The notes below the pieces were generated by a model. The model was not told where the DNA came from and searched no databases. It saw only the letters and a list, made by a program, of their open reading frames with translations. Position numbers and translations under genes: made by a program. Shown here piece by piece: positions 1-9,566 of a DNA stretch of 64,000 nucleotides; position 1 is the stretch's first letter, and each line of letters opens with the position of its first letter. The DNA is from Lachnospiraceae bacterium (GTDB taxonomy: Bacteria > Bacillota > Clostridia > Lachnospirales > Lachnospiraceae), in the NCBI GenBank assembly GCA_015057865.1, contig SVDH01000007.1, positions 23,929 to 87,928 on the forward strand, written 5' to 3'.

Positions 1-117
1 TCCGGCGCGCTTTCTTCCATGGGACAGGCAGAAGGTGATATCCAGATGAAGCCGATCCAGCAGCCGAAGCCAAAAGATATTTCTATTCCGAAGTTCTTGC
101 AGCAGCCGAAAAAGTAA
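1..117 (+). CDS. ftsZ: C-terminal fragment of cell division protein FtsZ (probable)
   Basis: Open from base 1: SGALSSMGQAEGDIQMKPIQQPKPKDISIPKFLQQPKK*. The terminal ISIPKFLQQ resembles the conserved FtsZ C-terminal peptide after a Q/P/K-rich linker. Confidence 0.6.
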   Translation, partial: SGALSSMGQAEGDIQMKPIQQPKPKDISIPKFLQQPKK

Positions 118-152
118 AACGGATCGAATCCGAATAACATGAAGTGATCATT

Positions 153-193
153 ACGAAAGCTTCCGCGATGCCGGTCATTGCGGAAGCTTTCGT
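153..193 (+). terminator. Strong hairpin between ftsZ fragment and argS
   Basis: ACGAAAGCTTCCGC / GCGGAAGCTTTCGT, 14-bp perfect stem with 13-nt loop; no clear U-tract. Confidence 0.5.
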
Positions 194-238
194 TGCAACA
201 AGCCATTCTTAAAACAAGAAGAGACAAGAGGAGAACCG

Positions 239-2005
239 ATGGATAAATTCCTTACTGTATTAACAAAAGAAGTTATGGATGCGTTTGAGCGTGCAGGATA
301 TGACAGGTCCTATGGAAAGGTGGGTGTTTCCAACCGCCCGGATCTTTGTGAATTTCAGTGTAACGGTGCATTGGCGGCAGCTAAGACATATCATAAGGCG
401 CCGTTTGTGATTGCAGAGGATGTGGAAAAAGAGCTGGCAGGCAATGTATTATTCTCAAAGGTTGAGACAGTTAAGCCTGGCTTTTTAAATATGGATGCAT
501 CACCGGAGGCACTGTTATCATATCTGAAAAGTATGGATCAGACCGAGCGCTTTGGCTATGAAATGGATGCATCCACGCAAAAGATCATCCTTGATTACGG
601 CGGACCGAATGTTGCAAAGCCGCTTCATGTCGGTCACTTGCGTTCGGCGGTCATCGGCGAGAGTATTAAGCGGATTTTGCGCTATGCGGGACATGAAGTG
701 ATCGGAGATGTGCATCTTGGAGACTGGGGGCTTCAGATGGGCCTGATCATAGAAGAACTGAAAAACCGTCAGCCGGATCTGGTTTATTTCGATGAATCTT
801 ATGAAGGGGATTATCCGAAAGAAGCACCGTTTACGATTTCGGAGCTGGAGGATATCTATCCGGCAGCTTCTGCAAGATCAAAGGAAGATGCTGCATTCAA
901 AGAGGCGGCAATGCAGGCGACCTATGAGCTGCAGCACGGACGTCGCGGATATCAGGCTCTGCTTTCCCATATCATGCATGTGTCCGTGTCGGATCTGAAG
1001 AAAAACTACGACAGACTTTCTGTCGAATTCGATCTGTGGAAGGGTGAGTCGGATGCACAGCCATATATTCCGGACATGGTACAGAAAATGAAGGATGACG
1101 GCTATGCTTATATCAGTGACGGCGCTCTGGTGGTTGATGTCAAAGAAGAGACAGATACAAAGGAAGTGCCGCCTTGCATGATCTTAAAATCAGATGGCGC
1201 GTCACTGTATAATACGACTGATCTGGCGACGCTTGTGATGCGGATGCAGGACTATCATCCGGATCATGTGATCTACGTCGTTGATAAGAGACAGGAACTG
1301 TATTTCACACAGGTTTTCCGCTGCGCGAAAAAGACTGGTATCGTTCCTGCAGATACAGATCTGACATTTATCGGATTTGGCACGATGAACGGAAAAGACG
1401 GTAAGCCGTTTAAGACGAGAGAGGGTGGCGTCATGCGCCTGGAGACACTGCTTACGGATATTCAGGAGCAGATGTATCAGAAAATCTCTGAAAACGATAC
1501 GATGACTGAGGATCAGGCGAAAGTGACCTCTGAGCAGATCGCGCTTGCTGCGATCAAATACGGCGACCTGTCCAATCAGGCATCAAAAGACTATATTTTT
1601 GATGTTGAGAAGTTCTCTTCGTTTGAAGGGAATACCGGTCCGTATATTTTATATACGATCGTCCGGATCAAATCGATTTTAAGAAAATACGAAGAAGGCG
1701 GGGAAACGATCGCGGACACGAAGCTTATGGCACCGCAGACAGAGAGTGAAAAGAAACTAATGTTAGCGCTTGCCGGATTCAGTGAAGCGATCGACGGTGC
1801 AGTCAGAGAAATGGCCCCGCACAGGATCTGTGCATATATTTATGATCTTGCAAATGCATTGAATCATTTCTATCATGAGACCAAGATCCTTGCCGAAGTA
1901 GATAAAGAAAAGCAAAAAGGATACATCGCTCTGCTTAATCTCACAGTGCGTGTATTAGAGAACGGAATTGATCTTTTGGGATTTGAAGCACCTGATAAGA
2001 TGTGA
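239..2005 (+). CDS. argS: Arginyl-tRNA synthetase
   Basis: 588 aa; class I signature region GGPNVAKPLHVGHLRSAVIGESI. Confidence 0.95.
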   Translation: MDKFLTVLTKEVMDAFERAGYDRSYGKVGVSNRPDLCEFQCNGALAAAKTYHKAPFVIAEDVEKELAGNVLFSKVETVKPGFLNMDASPEALLSYLKSMDQTERFGYEMDASTQKIILDYGGPNVAKPLHVGHLRSAVIGESIKRILRYAGHEVIGDVHLGDWGLQMGLIIEELKNRQPDLVYFDESYEGDYPKEAPFTISELEDIYPAASARSKEDAAFKEAAMQATYELQHGRRGYQALLSHIMHVSVSDLKKNYDRLSVEFDLWKGESDAQPYIPDMVQKMKDDGYAYISDGALVVDVKEETDTKEVPPCMILKSDGASLYNTTDLATLVMRMQDYHPDHVIYVVDKRQELYFTQVFRCAKKTGIVPADTDLTFIGFGTMNGKDGKPFKTREGGVMRLETLLTDIQEQMYQKISENDTMTEDQAKVTSEQIALAAIKYGDLSNQASKDYIFDVEKFSSFEGNTGPYILYTIVRIKSILRKYEEGGETIADTKLMAPQTESEKKLMLALAGFSEAIDGAVREMAPHRICAYIYDLANALNHFYHETKILAEVDKEKQKGYIALLNLTVRVLENGIDLLGFEAPDKM

Positions 2006-2071
2006 GCGCATAAGCACGGATTGCGAATGGACGTAGCTTATGCGCGAACTACAAGGAGTTGCGCATGGCAA

Positions 2072-2935
2072 CTATTCCGCCTTCTGTCCGACCGGTTTTG
2101 TCTTATGCAGCGGATGGAATTCTACCGAGAATGCAAAGACTGCAAATACGATCAGAATCACTCCGATCAGAATTGCCAGGCCTGTGAATGAACCGGATAC
2201 GGTTTCAAAGAAGCCGGCGAAGAAGCAACCGAGAGCATTCACTGCGATGTGTGTAAACAGGCTGTATCGTATCCCGCGGCCCCGATGCGCGATATAACCC
2301 AGGACCAATCCGAAGATAAAGGCATAGATTGCCTGGACGAGATTCGCATGAAAGATTCCAAACAGAGCAGCCTGAAGGACGTTTGCACCCCAGAACGGGA
2401 GTGCAAGGCGGGAAAACCGGTAGATCAGTCCGCGGAAAGCCAGCTCTTCCATGATCGGTCCGAGAACTACGACATACAAAAGCATCAGCGGTGCCAGACT
2501 CTGCCCGATTCCCATCGTGGCAATCTGCTCATGGTAGGATGCTGCGAACGTCGGTGTGATCCGATCCATGATCGACACAATGGAATCGCCGACAAACTGA
2601 ATGCCGAATGCGGTGATGACAAGCGTGAGGATCGTAAGCAGTGTGAAACCGCTCTGATAATTACGCTGCATGCCTTTGAAAGGATTGATAAAACGATAGC
2701 GGTACCAGGAACCAAATACAATAATACCGATGACAGAATACGCCAGGAAGATATAATACCGAAGATTGCCGTCGTATGTTCCGTTGACAGCAGACAGCAG
2801 CGAATCGAAGACGCTGACAAACTGTCCGCTCAGGATATCGTTTAACAGGCATATCAGTACAGTGCTTCCGGTCAGGATCAGAAACAGAATAATAAATACC
2901 AATATGCTTCGAACAATGTAACTTGCTTTTTTCAT
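2072..2935 (-). CDS. CPBP family intramembrane metalloprotease (Abi-like)
   Basis: Multi-TM protein with EELAFRGLIYR and FGIFHAN motifs. Start taken at MKKASYIVRS (2935) rather than the longer ORF. Confidence 0.85.
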   Translation of the reverse strand: MKKASYIVRSILVFIILFLILTGSTVLICLLNDILSGQFVSVFDSLLSAVNGTYDGNLRYYIFLAYSVIGIIVFGSWYRYRFINPFKGMQRNYQSGFTLLTILTLVITAFGIQFVGDSIVSIMDRITPTFAASYHEQIATMGIGQSLAPLMLLYVVVLGPIMEELAFRGLIYRFSRLALPFWGANVLQAALFGIFHANLVQAIYAFIFGLVLGYIAHRGRGIRYSLFTHIAVNALGCFFAGFFETVSGSFTGLAILIGVILIVFAVFAFSVEFHPLHKTKPVGQKAE

Positions 2936-3080
2936 GATAATTCTCTCTTTCCGGGCGCTTTTTCGAGGAATTAGTATATCATAGGAGTATGATATTGTCC
3001 AGAAAACATGGCCTGTGATATCATGAAATACGTGTTTGAGATCAAGACCCCCTTGATAAACTGAGTTAGAGGTAGATGAC

Positions 3081-6000
3081 ATGGCTTTTACACATCTGCA
3101 TGTTCATACAGAGTACAGTCTTCTGGATGGTTCTAATAAAATAAAGGAATATGTACGCCGGGTGAAAGAACTCGGTATGACAAGTGCTGCCATCACCGAT
3201 CATGGCGTCATGTACGGTGTGATCGATTTCTACAAGGCGGCCCGTGCGGAGGGAATCAATCCCGTGATCGGCTGCGAGGTCTATGTGGCACCGGGGTCCC
3301 GGTTCGACCGGGAAGTGGGATCGGGAGATGACCGGTATTATCATCTGGTTCTGCTTGCAGAAAATGACCAGGGTTACAGCAATCTGATGAAAATCGTCTC
3401 TGCCGGATTTGTGGACGGCTATTACTACCGTCCCCGTGTGGATATGGAGATTCTGAACCAGTACCATGAGGGGATCATTGCTCTTTCGGCTTGTCTGGCA
3501 GGGGAAGTTCAGCGCCTGCTGTTAAAAAATGACTACAACGCGGCAAAGGAAGCCGCATTCAAATATGAAGCTTGTTTTGGCAAGGGAAACTTTTTCCTTG
3601 AACTGCAGGATCATGGTATTCCGGAACAAAAAGGCGTTAATCAGAAGCTGATGCGCCTGCATACAGATACCGGTATCGATCTGGTCGCGACCAATGACGT
3701 GCATTATACATATGAGACAGATGCGGAGGCGCATGATATCCTGCTGTGCCTGCAGACCGGGAAAAAGCTTGCGGACGAAGACCGCATGCGCTATCCGGGC
3801 GGACAGTATTATGTGAAGTCCGAAGAGGAGATGAGAAATCTGTTCCCCTATGCACAGGAGGCCATCGATAATACGCAAAAGATCGCGGACCGGTGTCATG
3901 TGGAAATAGAATTCGGTGTGACCAAACTTCCCAAATTTGATGTTCCGGAAGGGTATGATTCCTGGACATATTTAAATGAACTCTGTCATGCCGGATTAAA
4001 ACGGTGCTATGGAGACCGTGCAGAAGAGGTGAGAGAGCGGCTCGATTACGAACTCTCCGTCATTCAGAAGATGGGATATGTGGATTATTTCCTGATCGTC
4101 TGGGACTTCATCCGTTATGCGAGAGAACACGATATCATGGTCGGCCCGGGCAGGGGCAGCGCGGCCGGAAGTATCGTATCCTATACACTGGGGATCACAC
4201 AGCTGGATCCGTTGAAGTATCAGCTCCTGTTTGAGCGTTTCCTGAATCCGGAACGTGTGTCCATGCCGGATATCGATGTGGACTTCTGTTTTGAACGAAG
4301 GCAGGAAGTGATCGACTATGTGGTACGAAAGTATGGGAAAGACCGGGTGGTACAGATCGTCACCTTTGGTACACTGGCTGCCCGCGGTGTCATCCGTGAT
4401 GTCGGGCGTGTGATGGACATCCCCTATGCACGCTGTGATACGATCGCGAAAATGATCCCGAACGAACTGAATATTACGATCGAGCGTGCGTTGAAGATGA
4501 ATCCGCAGCTTCGCCAACTATATGATACGGACGATGAAGTAAAACGTTTGATCATGATGTCGCGCCGCCTTGAAGGTTTACCGCGGCATACCTCCATGCA
4601 TGCGGCCGGTGTTGTCATCAGCCAGAAGGCAGTGGATGAATATGTGCCGCTTTCCCGCGGCTCTGACGGCAGTATCACAACACAGTTTACGATGACAACG
4701 TTAGAAGAGCTTGGCCTTTTGAAAATGGATTTCCTGGGGTTAAGAACGCTTACGGTAATCCAGGATGCGGTCAAAAATATCGGGGAGATGACCGGCTCAG
4801 AGCCGGATATGGCAAAGATCGACTATGCGGATCAGGATGTTCTGGCATCTCTCGGCACAGGGCGTACAGATGGCGTTTTCCAGCTGGAAAGTGCAGGGAT
4901 GCAGAGCTTTATGAGAGAACTGAAGCCGAAAAGCCTTGAAGATGTGATCGCCGGAATCTCTTTGTACCGACCGGGACCGATGGATTTTATTCCCAATTAT
5001 ATTCGGGGCAAAAACCATCCGGAGACCATTACATACGACTGCCCGCAGTTAGAGCCGATCCTTTCTGCAACATACGGATGTATCGTGTATCAGGAACAGG
5101 TTATGCAGATCGTGCGGGAGCTGGCCGGCTATACACTTGGAAGAAGTGATGAAGTACGGCGTGCAATGTCAAAGAAAAAGACTGATGTCATGGAGCGGGA
5201 GCGTCAGTACTTCGTATATGGCAATCCGGAGCTTGGCGTTGCAGGATGCCTTGCAAACGGCATCGACGAAAAGACCGCAAATCATATTTTTGATGAGATG
5301 TCGGATTTTGCCAAATATGCGTTTAATAAATCGCATGCCGCAGCCTATGCGATCGTATCTTATCAGACTGCATGGCTGAAATACTATTATCCGGTTGAGT
5401 TTATGGCGGCGCTGATGACATCTGTTTTAGACCATTCGACCAAGGTGGCAGAATACATCCAGGTCTGCAGACAGATGGGGATCGAAGTCCTCTCTCCGGA
5501 TGTCAACACCGGAAGAGGCAGTTTCTCTGCTGTACAGGTCGATGGAAAGAAAGCCATCCGATATGGATTGTCGGCGATCAAAAGCGTCGGTCGTCCTGTG
5601 ATCGAGACGATCGTCTCGGAACGTGAGCAAAACGGACCGTTTCTATCGATGCAGGATTTTGCAGAGCGTCTGGCGGGAAAAGAAGTCAATAAGCGCGTTT
5701 TTGAAAGCTTTATCAAAGCAGGAGCGTTTGACAGTTTCTCTGATAACAGGAGGCAGCTGTTACAGGCGTATCCGTTGATCGTGGATGCGGCAGGAAAGGA
5801 GCGGAAAAATGCGATGACCGGTCAGATGTCTTTGTTTGATCTGGTCGGCGAAGAACAGAAAGAGCAGTTCCGCATTCCGCTTCCTGAGGTGTCGGATTTT
5901 TCCGAGAGCGAGCGCCTTGCCATGGAAAAAGAAGTGCTTGGTATTTATGTCAGCGGACATCCGCTGCAAAGCGATGAAGCACTGATGAAACAGGTTACGA

Positions 6001-6569
6001 CAAGGCAGACCGTCGATTTCCTTCTGGAGGATTCCGACACGGACAATATGGCCGGGATTCATGTACAGGATGGAGAGCGCGCTGTGATCGGCGGCCTTGT
6101 GGAAGGAAAAACGATCAAGTATACGAGACAGAACCAGGCAATGGCATTTGTGATGATCGAGGATCTGGTCGGTATTGTTGAAGTGATCGTCTTTCCGCGT
6201 GATTTTGAAAAATACGCAAACCTTCTGGAAGAAGACAGCAAAGTCTTTGTTGCCGGCCGGGTGTCGGTTGAAGAAGGGAAAAACGCAAAGCTGATCTGTG
6301 AAAAGGTCGTGCCGTTTTCGGAGGGGACGAAGGAAGTCTGGATCCGGTTTCGGGACATGGCAGAATATGAGCAGAAAAAGGAACAGCTTTTACGCCTCAT
6401 CGGCCTTTCTGAGGGGAAAGACGAGGTGATCCTGTATCTTGCAGCAGAGCGTGCTATTAAGCGGCTCGGAGCCGGACAGGGAATCCGGGCGGATGGACTG
6501 ATTGAAGAATTGAAGCAGTCATTCGGATCCGAAAATATACAGATAAAAGGAAAGAAACTTGCGATCTAG
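3081..6569 (+). CDS. dnaE: DNA polymerase III subunit alpha
   Basis: 1162 aa; PHP domain FTHLHVHTEYSLLDG, PDIDVDF catalytic motif, OB domain near the C-terminus. Confidence 0.96.
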   Translation: MAFTHLHVHTEYSLLDGSNKIKEYVRRVKELGMTSAAITDHGVMYGVIDFYKAARAEGINPVIGCEVYVAPGSRFDREVGSGDDRYYHLVLLAENDQGYSNLMKIVSAGFVDGYYYRPRVDMEILNQYHEGIIALSACLAGEVQRLLLKNDYNAAKEAAFKYEACFGKGNFFLELQDHGIPEQKGVNQKLMRLHTDTGIDLVATNDVHYTYETDAEAHDILLCLQTGKKLADEDRMRYPGGQYYVKSEEEMRNLFPYAQEAIDNTQKIADRCHVEIEFGVTKLPKFDVPEGYDSWTYLNELCHAGLKRCYGDRAEEVRERLDYELSVIQKMGYVDYFLIVWDFIRYAREHDIMVGPGRGSAAGSIVSYTLGITQLDPLKYQLLFERFLNPERVSMPDIDVDFCFERRQEVIDYVVRKYGKDRVVQIVTFGTLAARGVIRDVGRVMDIPYARCDTIAKMIPNELNITIERALKMNPQLRQLYDTDDEVKRLIMMSRRLEGLPRHTSMHAAGVVISQKAVDEYVPLSRGSDGSITTQFTMTTLEELGLLKMDFLGLRTLTVIQDAVKNIGEMTGSEPDMAKIDYADQDVLASLGTGRTDGVFQLESAGMQSFMRELKPKSLEDVIAGISLYRPGPMDFIPNYIRGKNHPETITYDCPQLEPILSATYGCIVYQEQVMQIVRELAGYTLGRSDEVRRAMSKKKTDVMERERQYFVYGNPELGVAGCLANGIDEKTANHIFDEMSDFAKYAFNKSHAAAYAIVSYQTAWLKYYYPVEFMAALMTSVLDHSTKVAEYIQVCRQMGIEVLSPDVNTGRGSFSAVQVDGKKAIRYGLSAIKSVGRPVIETIVSEREQNGPFLSMQDFAERLAGKEVNKRVFESFIKAGAFDSFSDNRRQLLQAYPLIVDAAGKERKNAMTGQMSLFDLVGEEQKEQFRIPLPEVSDFSESERLAMEKEVLGIYVSGHPLQSDEALMKQVTTRQTVDFLLEDSDTDNMAGIHVQDGERAVIGGLVEGKTIKYTRQNQAMAFVMIEDLVGIVEVIVFPRDFEKYANLLEEDSKVFVAGRVSVEEGKNAKLICEKVVPFSEGTKEVWIRFRDMAEYEQKKEQLLRLIGLSEGKDEVILYLAAERAIKRLGAGQGIRADGLIEELKQSFGSENIQIKGKKLAI

Positions 6570-6597
6570 TATTCCGGTTAGACGGGAGGAAATGAAA

Positions 6598-7602
6598 ATG
6601 GCAGAAGAAATCAGGACAATAGGTGTGCTCACAAGCGGCGGAGACGCTCCGGGAATGAATGCAGCGATCCGTGCTGTGGTCCGCCAGTCGATCGCACGCG
6701 GGAAACGTGTGATGGGAATCCGCAGGGGCTATAGTGGAATGATCGCCGGAGATTTTGTCGCAATGGATGCACACTCTGTATCAGATATCATCCAGTGCGG
6801 CGGAACAATTCTGCAGACAGCGCGCTGTAAGGAATTCCATACAAAAGAAGGACAGGAGATGGCTGCAAAACGCTGCCGGGAAAACGGCGTCGATGGTGTC
6901 GTTGTCATCGGAGGAGACGGTTCTTATCGCGGGGCGCAGGCGCTGGCAAAGTGCGGGATCAAGACCATTGGCGTTCCGGGAACGATCGATCTGGACATCG
7001 CATGTACAGACTATACGATCGGATTTGATACTGCAGTCAATACCGCAATGCAGGCGATCGACAAGATCCGTGACACTTCAACGTCGCATCAGCGCTGCAG
7101 CATCATCGAAGTGATGGGGCGCCATGCCGGCTATATCGCACTTTCCTGTGGGATCGCAAACGGCGCAGAGCAGATCATGATTCCGGAAAAATATGATTTT
7201 GATGAAGTGCGGATCATTCAGGATATCATTTACCGTCGCAGCATGGGAAAGAAACACTACATTATCATCAATACCGAAGGCATCGGCAATACGGAAAAGC
7301 TCGCAAAGCGGATCGAAGAAGAAACCGGAATGTCTGCCCGTACAACGATCTTAGGATATTTGCAGCGCGGCGGAAGTCCGACTGCAAGAGACCGTGTCTA
7401 TGCGACGATCATGGGCGCAAAAGCGGTCGACCTGCTTTGTGAAGGAAAGAGCAATCGAGTTGTAGCCTTTAAGAATGGTGAATATGTAGATTTCGATATC
7501 GACGAAGCGTTGGCAATGCAAAAGTCGATTTCAGAATATGATTACAGGATCTGCCGGAATATGTCAAAAGGATACGGCGATCCGATCGAAACAGACGCAT
7601 GA
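6598..7602 (+). CDS. pfkA: 6-phosphofructokinase
   Basis: GVLTSGGDAPGMNAAIRAVVR; start chosen downstream of GGGAGGA RBS. Confidence 0.95.
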   Translation: MAEEIRTIGVLTSGGDAPGMNAAIRAVVRQSIARGKRVMGIRRGYSGMIAGDFVAMDAHSVSDIIQCGGTILQTARCKEFHTKEGQEMAAKRCRENGVDGVVVIGGDGSYRGAQALAKCGIKTIGVPGTIDLDIACTDYTIGFDTAVNTAMQAIDKIRDTSTSHQRCSIIEVMGRHAGYIALSCGIANGAEQIMIPEKYDFDEVRIIQDIIYRRSMGKKHYIIINTEGIGNTEKLAKRIEEETGMSARTTILGYLQRGGSPTARDRVYATIMGAKAVDLLCEGKSNRVVAFKNGEYVDFDIDEALAMQKSISEYDYRICRNMSKGYGDPIETDA

Positions 7603-8408
7603 GAGAAGAAGTGATCACAAGCACGGCGAACCGTCAGGTGAAATATCTGGTTTCGCTGATGAAAAAACCGAAGCTCAGAAAAGAGAATGGTGTTTTTGTA
7701 ACAGAAGGATTGCGGATTTTCCGCGAGATTCCGCAGGAGCTGATCCGGGAGGTTTACGTGACAGACCGGTTCCTTTTGACGCATGGTGAAGAAGTAAAGG
7801 ACCTTGCGTACAAGGTGCTTTCAGAAGACGTGTTTTCCAGGATCGCAGATACCAAAACACCACAGGGGATCCTTTGTGTCGTAAAGCGTGTTTCTTCTAG
7901 TATAGAAGAGATGTTTCGGGAAAATGGCATATGGCTGCTGCTTGAGGATATCCAGGATCCCGGTAATCTGGGAACGATCATCAGGACAGCGGAAGGCGCG
8001 GGTGCGGCCGGTATATTTCTGTCATCGGGCTGTGTCGACATTTTTTCTCCGAAAGTGGTGCGTTCGACGATGGGCAGTATTTTCCGTGTTCCATTTGTAA
8101 AAGACTGCGATCTGAAAGAAACGGTGCGCTTCCTGAAAGAAAAGAGCGTAACGGTATATGCGGCAGGGATTCGTGATGCACTTTTGTATGACGAAGCGGA
8201 GTATCGTGAAGGTGCTGCTATTTTGATCGGCAATGAAGGAAACGGATTGAGCGAAGAGATGCTGCAAACGGCAGACAGACAGATCATGATCCCGATGCAG
8301 GGAAGGCTGGAGTCTTTAAATGCGGCAATGGCAGCGGGAATATTGCTTTATGAGGCAGATCGTCAAAAAAGAGCGGGGGGCAGGAATGTTTCGGATCTGG
8401 GCGCGTGA
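7599..8408 (+). CDS. TrmH/SpoU family RNA 2'-O-methyltransferase
   Basis: LLEDIQDPGNLGTIIRTAEGAG, IGNEGNGLS, IPMQGRLESLNAAMAAGILLYE motifs. Confidence 0.9.
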   Translation: MREEVITSTANRQVKYLVSLMKKPKLRKENGVFVTEGLRIFREIPQELIREVYVTDRFLLTHGEEVKDLAYKVLSEDVFSRIADTKTPQGILCVVKRVSSSIEEMFRENGIWLLLEDIQDPGNLGTIIRTAEGAGAAGIFLSSGCVDIFSPKVVRSTMGSIFRVPFVKDCDLKETVRFLKEKSVTVYAAGIRDALLYDEAEYREGAAILIGNEGNGLSEEMLQTADRQIMIPMQGRLESLNAAMAAGILLYEADRQKRAGGRNVSDLGA

Positions 8409-8652
8409 ATTTCAAAACAACAAAATGCTCCGGGATCTGGTGGTTCCTGTTCCGGGGGAAGATACCCGAACACATAAGGTGTTTGAAGCATTGCATGTGA
8501 TCTGTGAGGAATTTGATCTGGGCAATCCGATCTGGCTTGATTCCAATGTGGAAGAGTTCAGACGGCAGTCTAAAACGAGATTCTATTCTGACAGTTTTAT
8601 TGAACAGATCGCATTTGATTATCTTGAAATATGGATCATAGAAGAGGATTGA
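8386..8652 (+). CDS. Small conserved hypothetical protein
   Basis: 88 aa from ATG 8386 (MFRIWAREFQNNKMLRD...) with a G-rich RBS. Confidence 0.6.
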   Translation: MFRIWAREFQNNKMLRDLVVPVPGEDTRTHKVFEALHVICEEFDLGNPIWLDSNVEEFRRQSKTRFYSDSFIEQIAFDYLEIWIIEED

Positions 8653-8654
8653 TT

Positions 8655-9329
8655 ATGGGGGACGAACAACGAACAGGTGCTTTTCCGATGCTCGAAAATG
8701 TAGCGACCTGGCAGAATCTGATGTTTTTATATGAATCGGCGATCAAGGAAGTGCGTACCAAGCTGGATATCTTAAGTGAAGAGTTCCAGAATAATTATCG
8801 CTATAATCCGATCGAATATGTAAAATCCCGTATCAAGACGCCGGAAAATATCGTAAAAAAAATGCGCCGCCAGGGCTACGAGATCACAATGGAAAACATG
8901 GTTGAAAAGATCAATGATGTGGCCGGTGTCAGGATCGTCTGTGATTTTACATCGGATATCTATCGCCTGGTAAAGATGATACGGAACTTAAAGGAGTTTG
9001 AAGTGATCCGCGAAAAGGATTATATCGCAAACCCGAAGGACAGCGGATATCGCAGTTATCATATGATCGTAAAGGTTCCGGTCTACACGACAACAGAAGT
9101 GGTCAAGACAAAGGTTGAGATACAGATCCGTACTATCGCGATGGATTTCTGGGCGACATTAGAGCATAAGATTTATTATAAATTTGAAGGAAACGCGCCA
9201 GACTACATCAGCCGGGATCTTCAGACCTGTGCCTCCATCGTTGCACAGCTGGATGATAAAATGCTGTCTCTGAATGATGCAGTTATGCGGGCGAGTGACA
9301 GGCTTGACAATTCGGTTACAGAAGACTAA
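8655..9329 (+). CDS. Small alarmone synthetase (RelA/SpoT-domain GTP pyrophosphokinase, RelQ/YjbM-like)
   Basis: SPOT/RelA synthetase-domain motifs: NDVAGVRIVCDFTSDIYRL, KDSGYRSYHMIVKVPV, VEIQIRTIAMDFWATLEHKIYYK. Confidence 0.9.
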   Translation: MGDEQRTGAFPMLENVATWQNLMFLYESAIKEVRTKLDILSEEFQNNYRYNPIEYVKSRIKTPENIVKKMRRQGYEITMENMVEKINDVAGVRIVCDFTSDIYRLVKMIRNLKEFEVIREKDYIANPKDSGYRSYHMIVKVPVYTTTEVVKTKVEIQIRTIAMDFWATLEHKIYYKFEGNAPDYISRDLQTCASIVAQLDDKMLSLNDAVMRASDRLDNSVTED

Positions 9330-9348
9330 TCTGTATTCTAATGATCTG

Positions 9349-9531
9349 TAACTGTTCAGGCTTCTCGGAGTAAAGACAATCATTGGGGAGTTTTACTCAC
9401 CTAATGAGTGGCTTTATTCTGAGAAACCTGAAAGGTACCGCCTTCCACATGAGCAAAATTTTGGTTTCTGCATTGTTGATGTTATTTGAGCAAAATTTTG
9501 CGAATGTAAGATGGCGGGGCCTGAACAGTTA
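9349..9531. repeat. MITE-like element with terminal inverted repeats and internal long imperfect hairpin
   Basis: TAACTGTTCAGGC (9349-9361) and exact inverse GCCTGAACAGTTA (9519-9531). Internal TTCTCGGAGTAAAG pairs imperfectly with CTTTATTCTGAGAA. Two copies of GAGCAAAATTTT. No ORF. Confidence 0.6.
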
Positions 9532-9566
9532 GAGTTTATGGAATAAATCTTACAGGAGGGTTTGAA

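Noticed and set aside
2249-2845. 198-aa plus-strand ORF opposite the CPBP protease
   Set aside because: Minus frame has recognisable CPBP motifs; plus ORF has no similarity.
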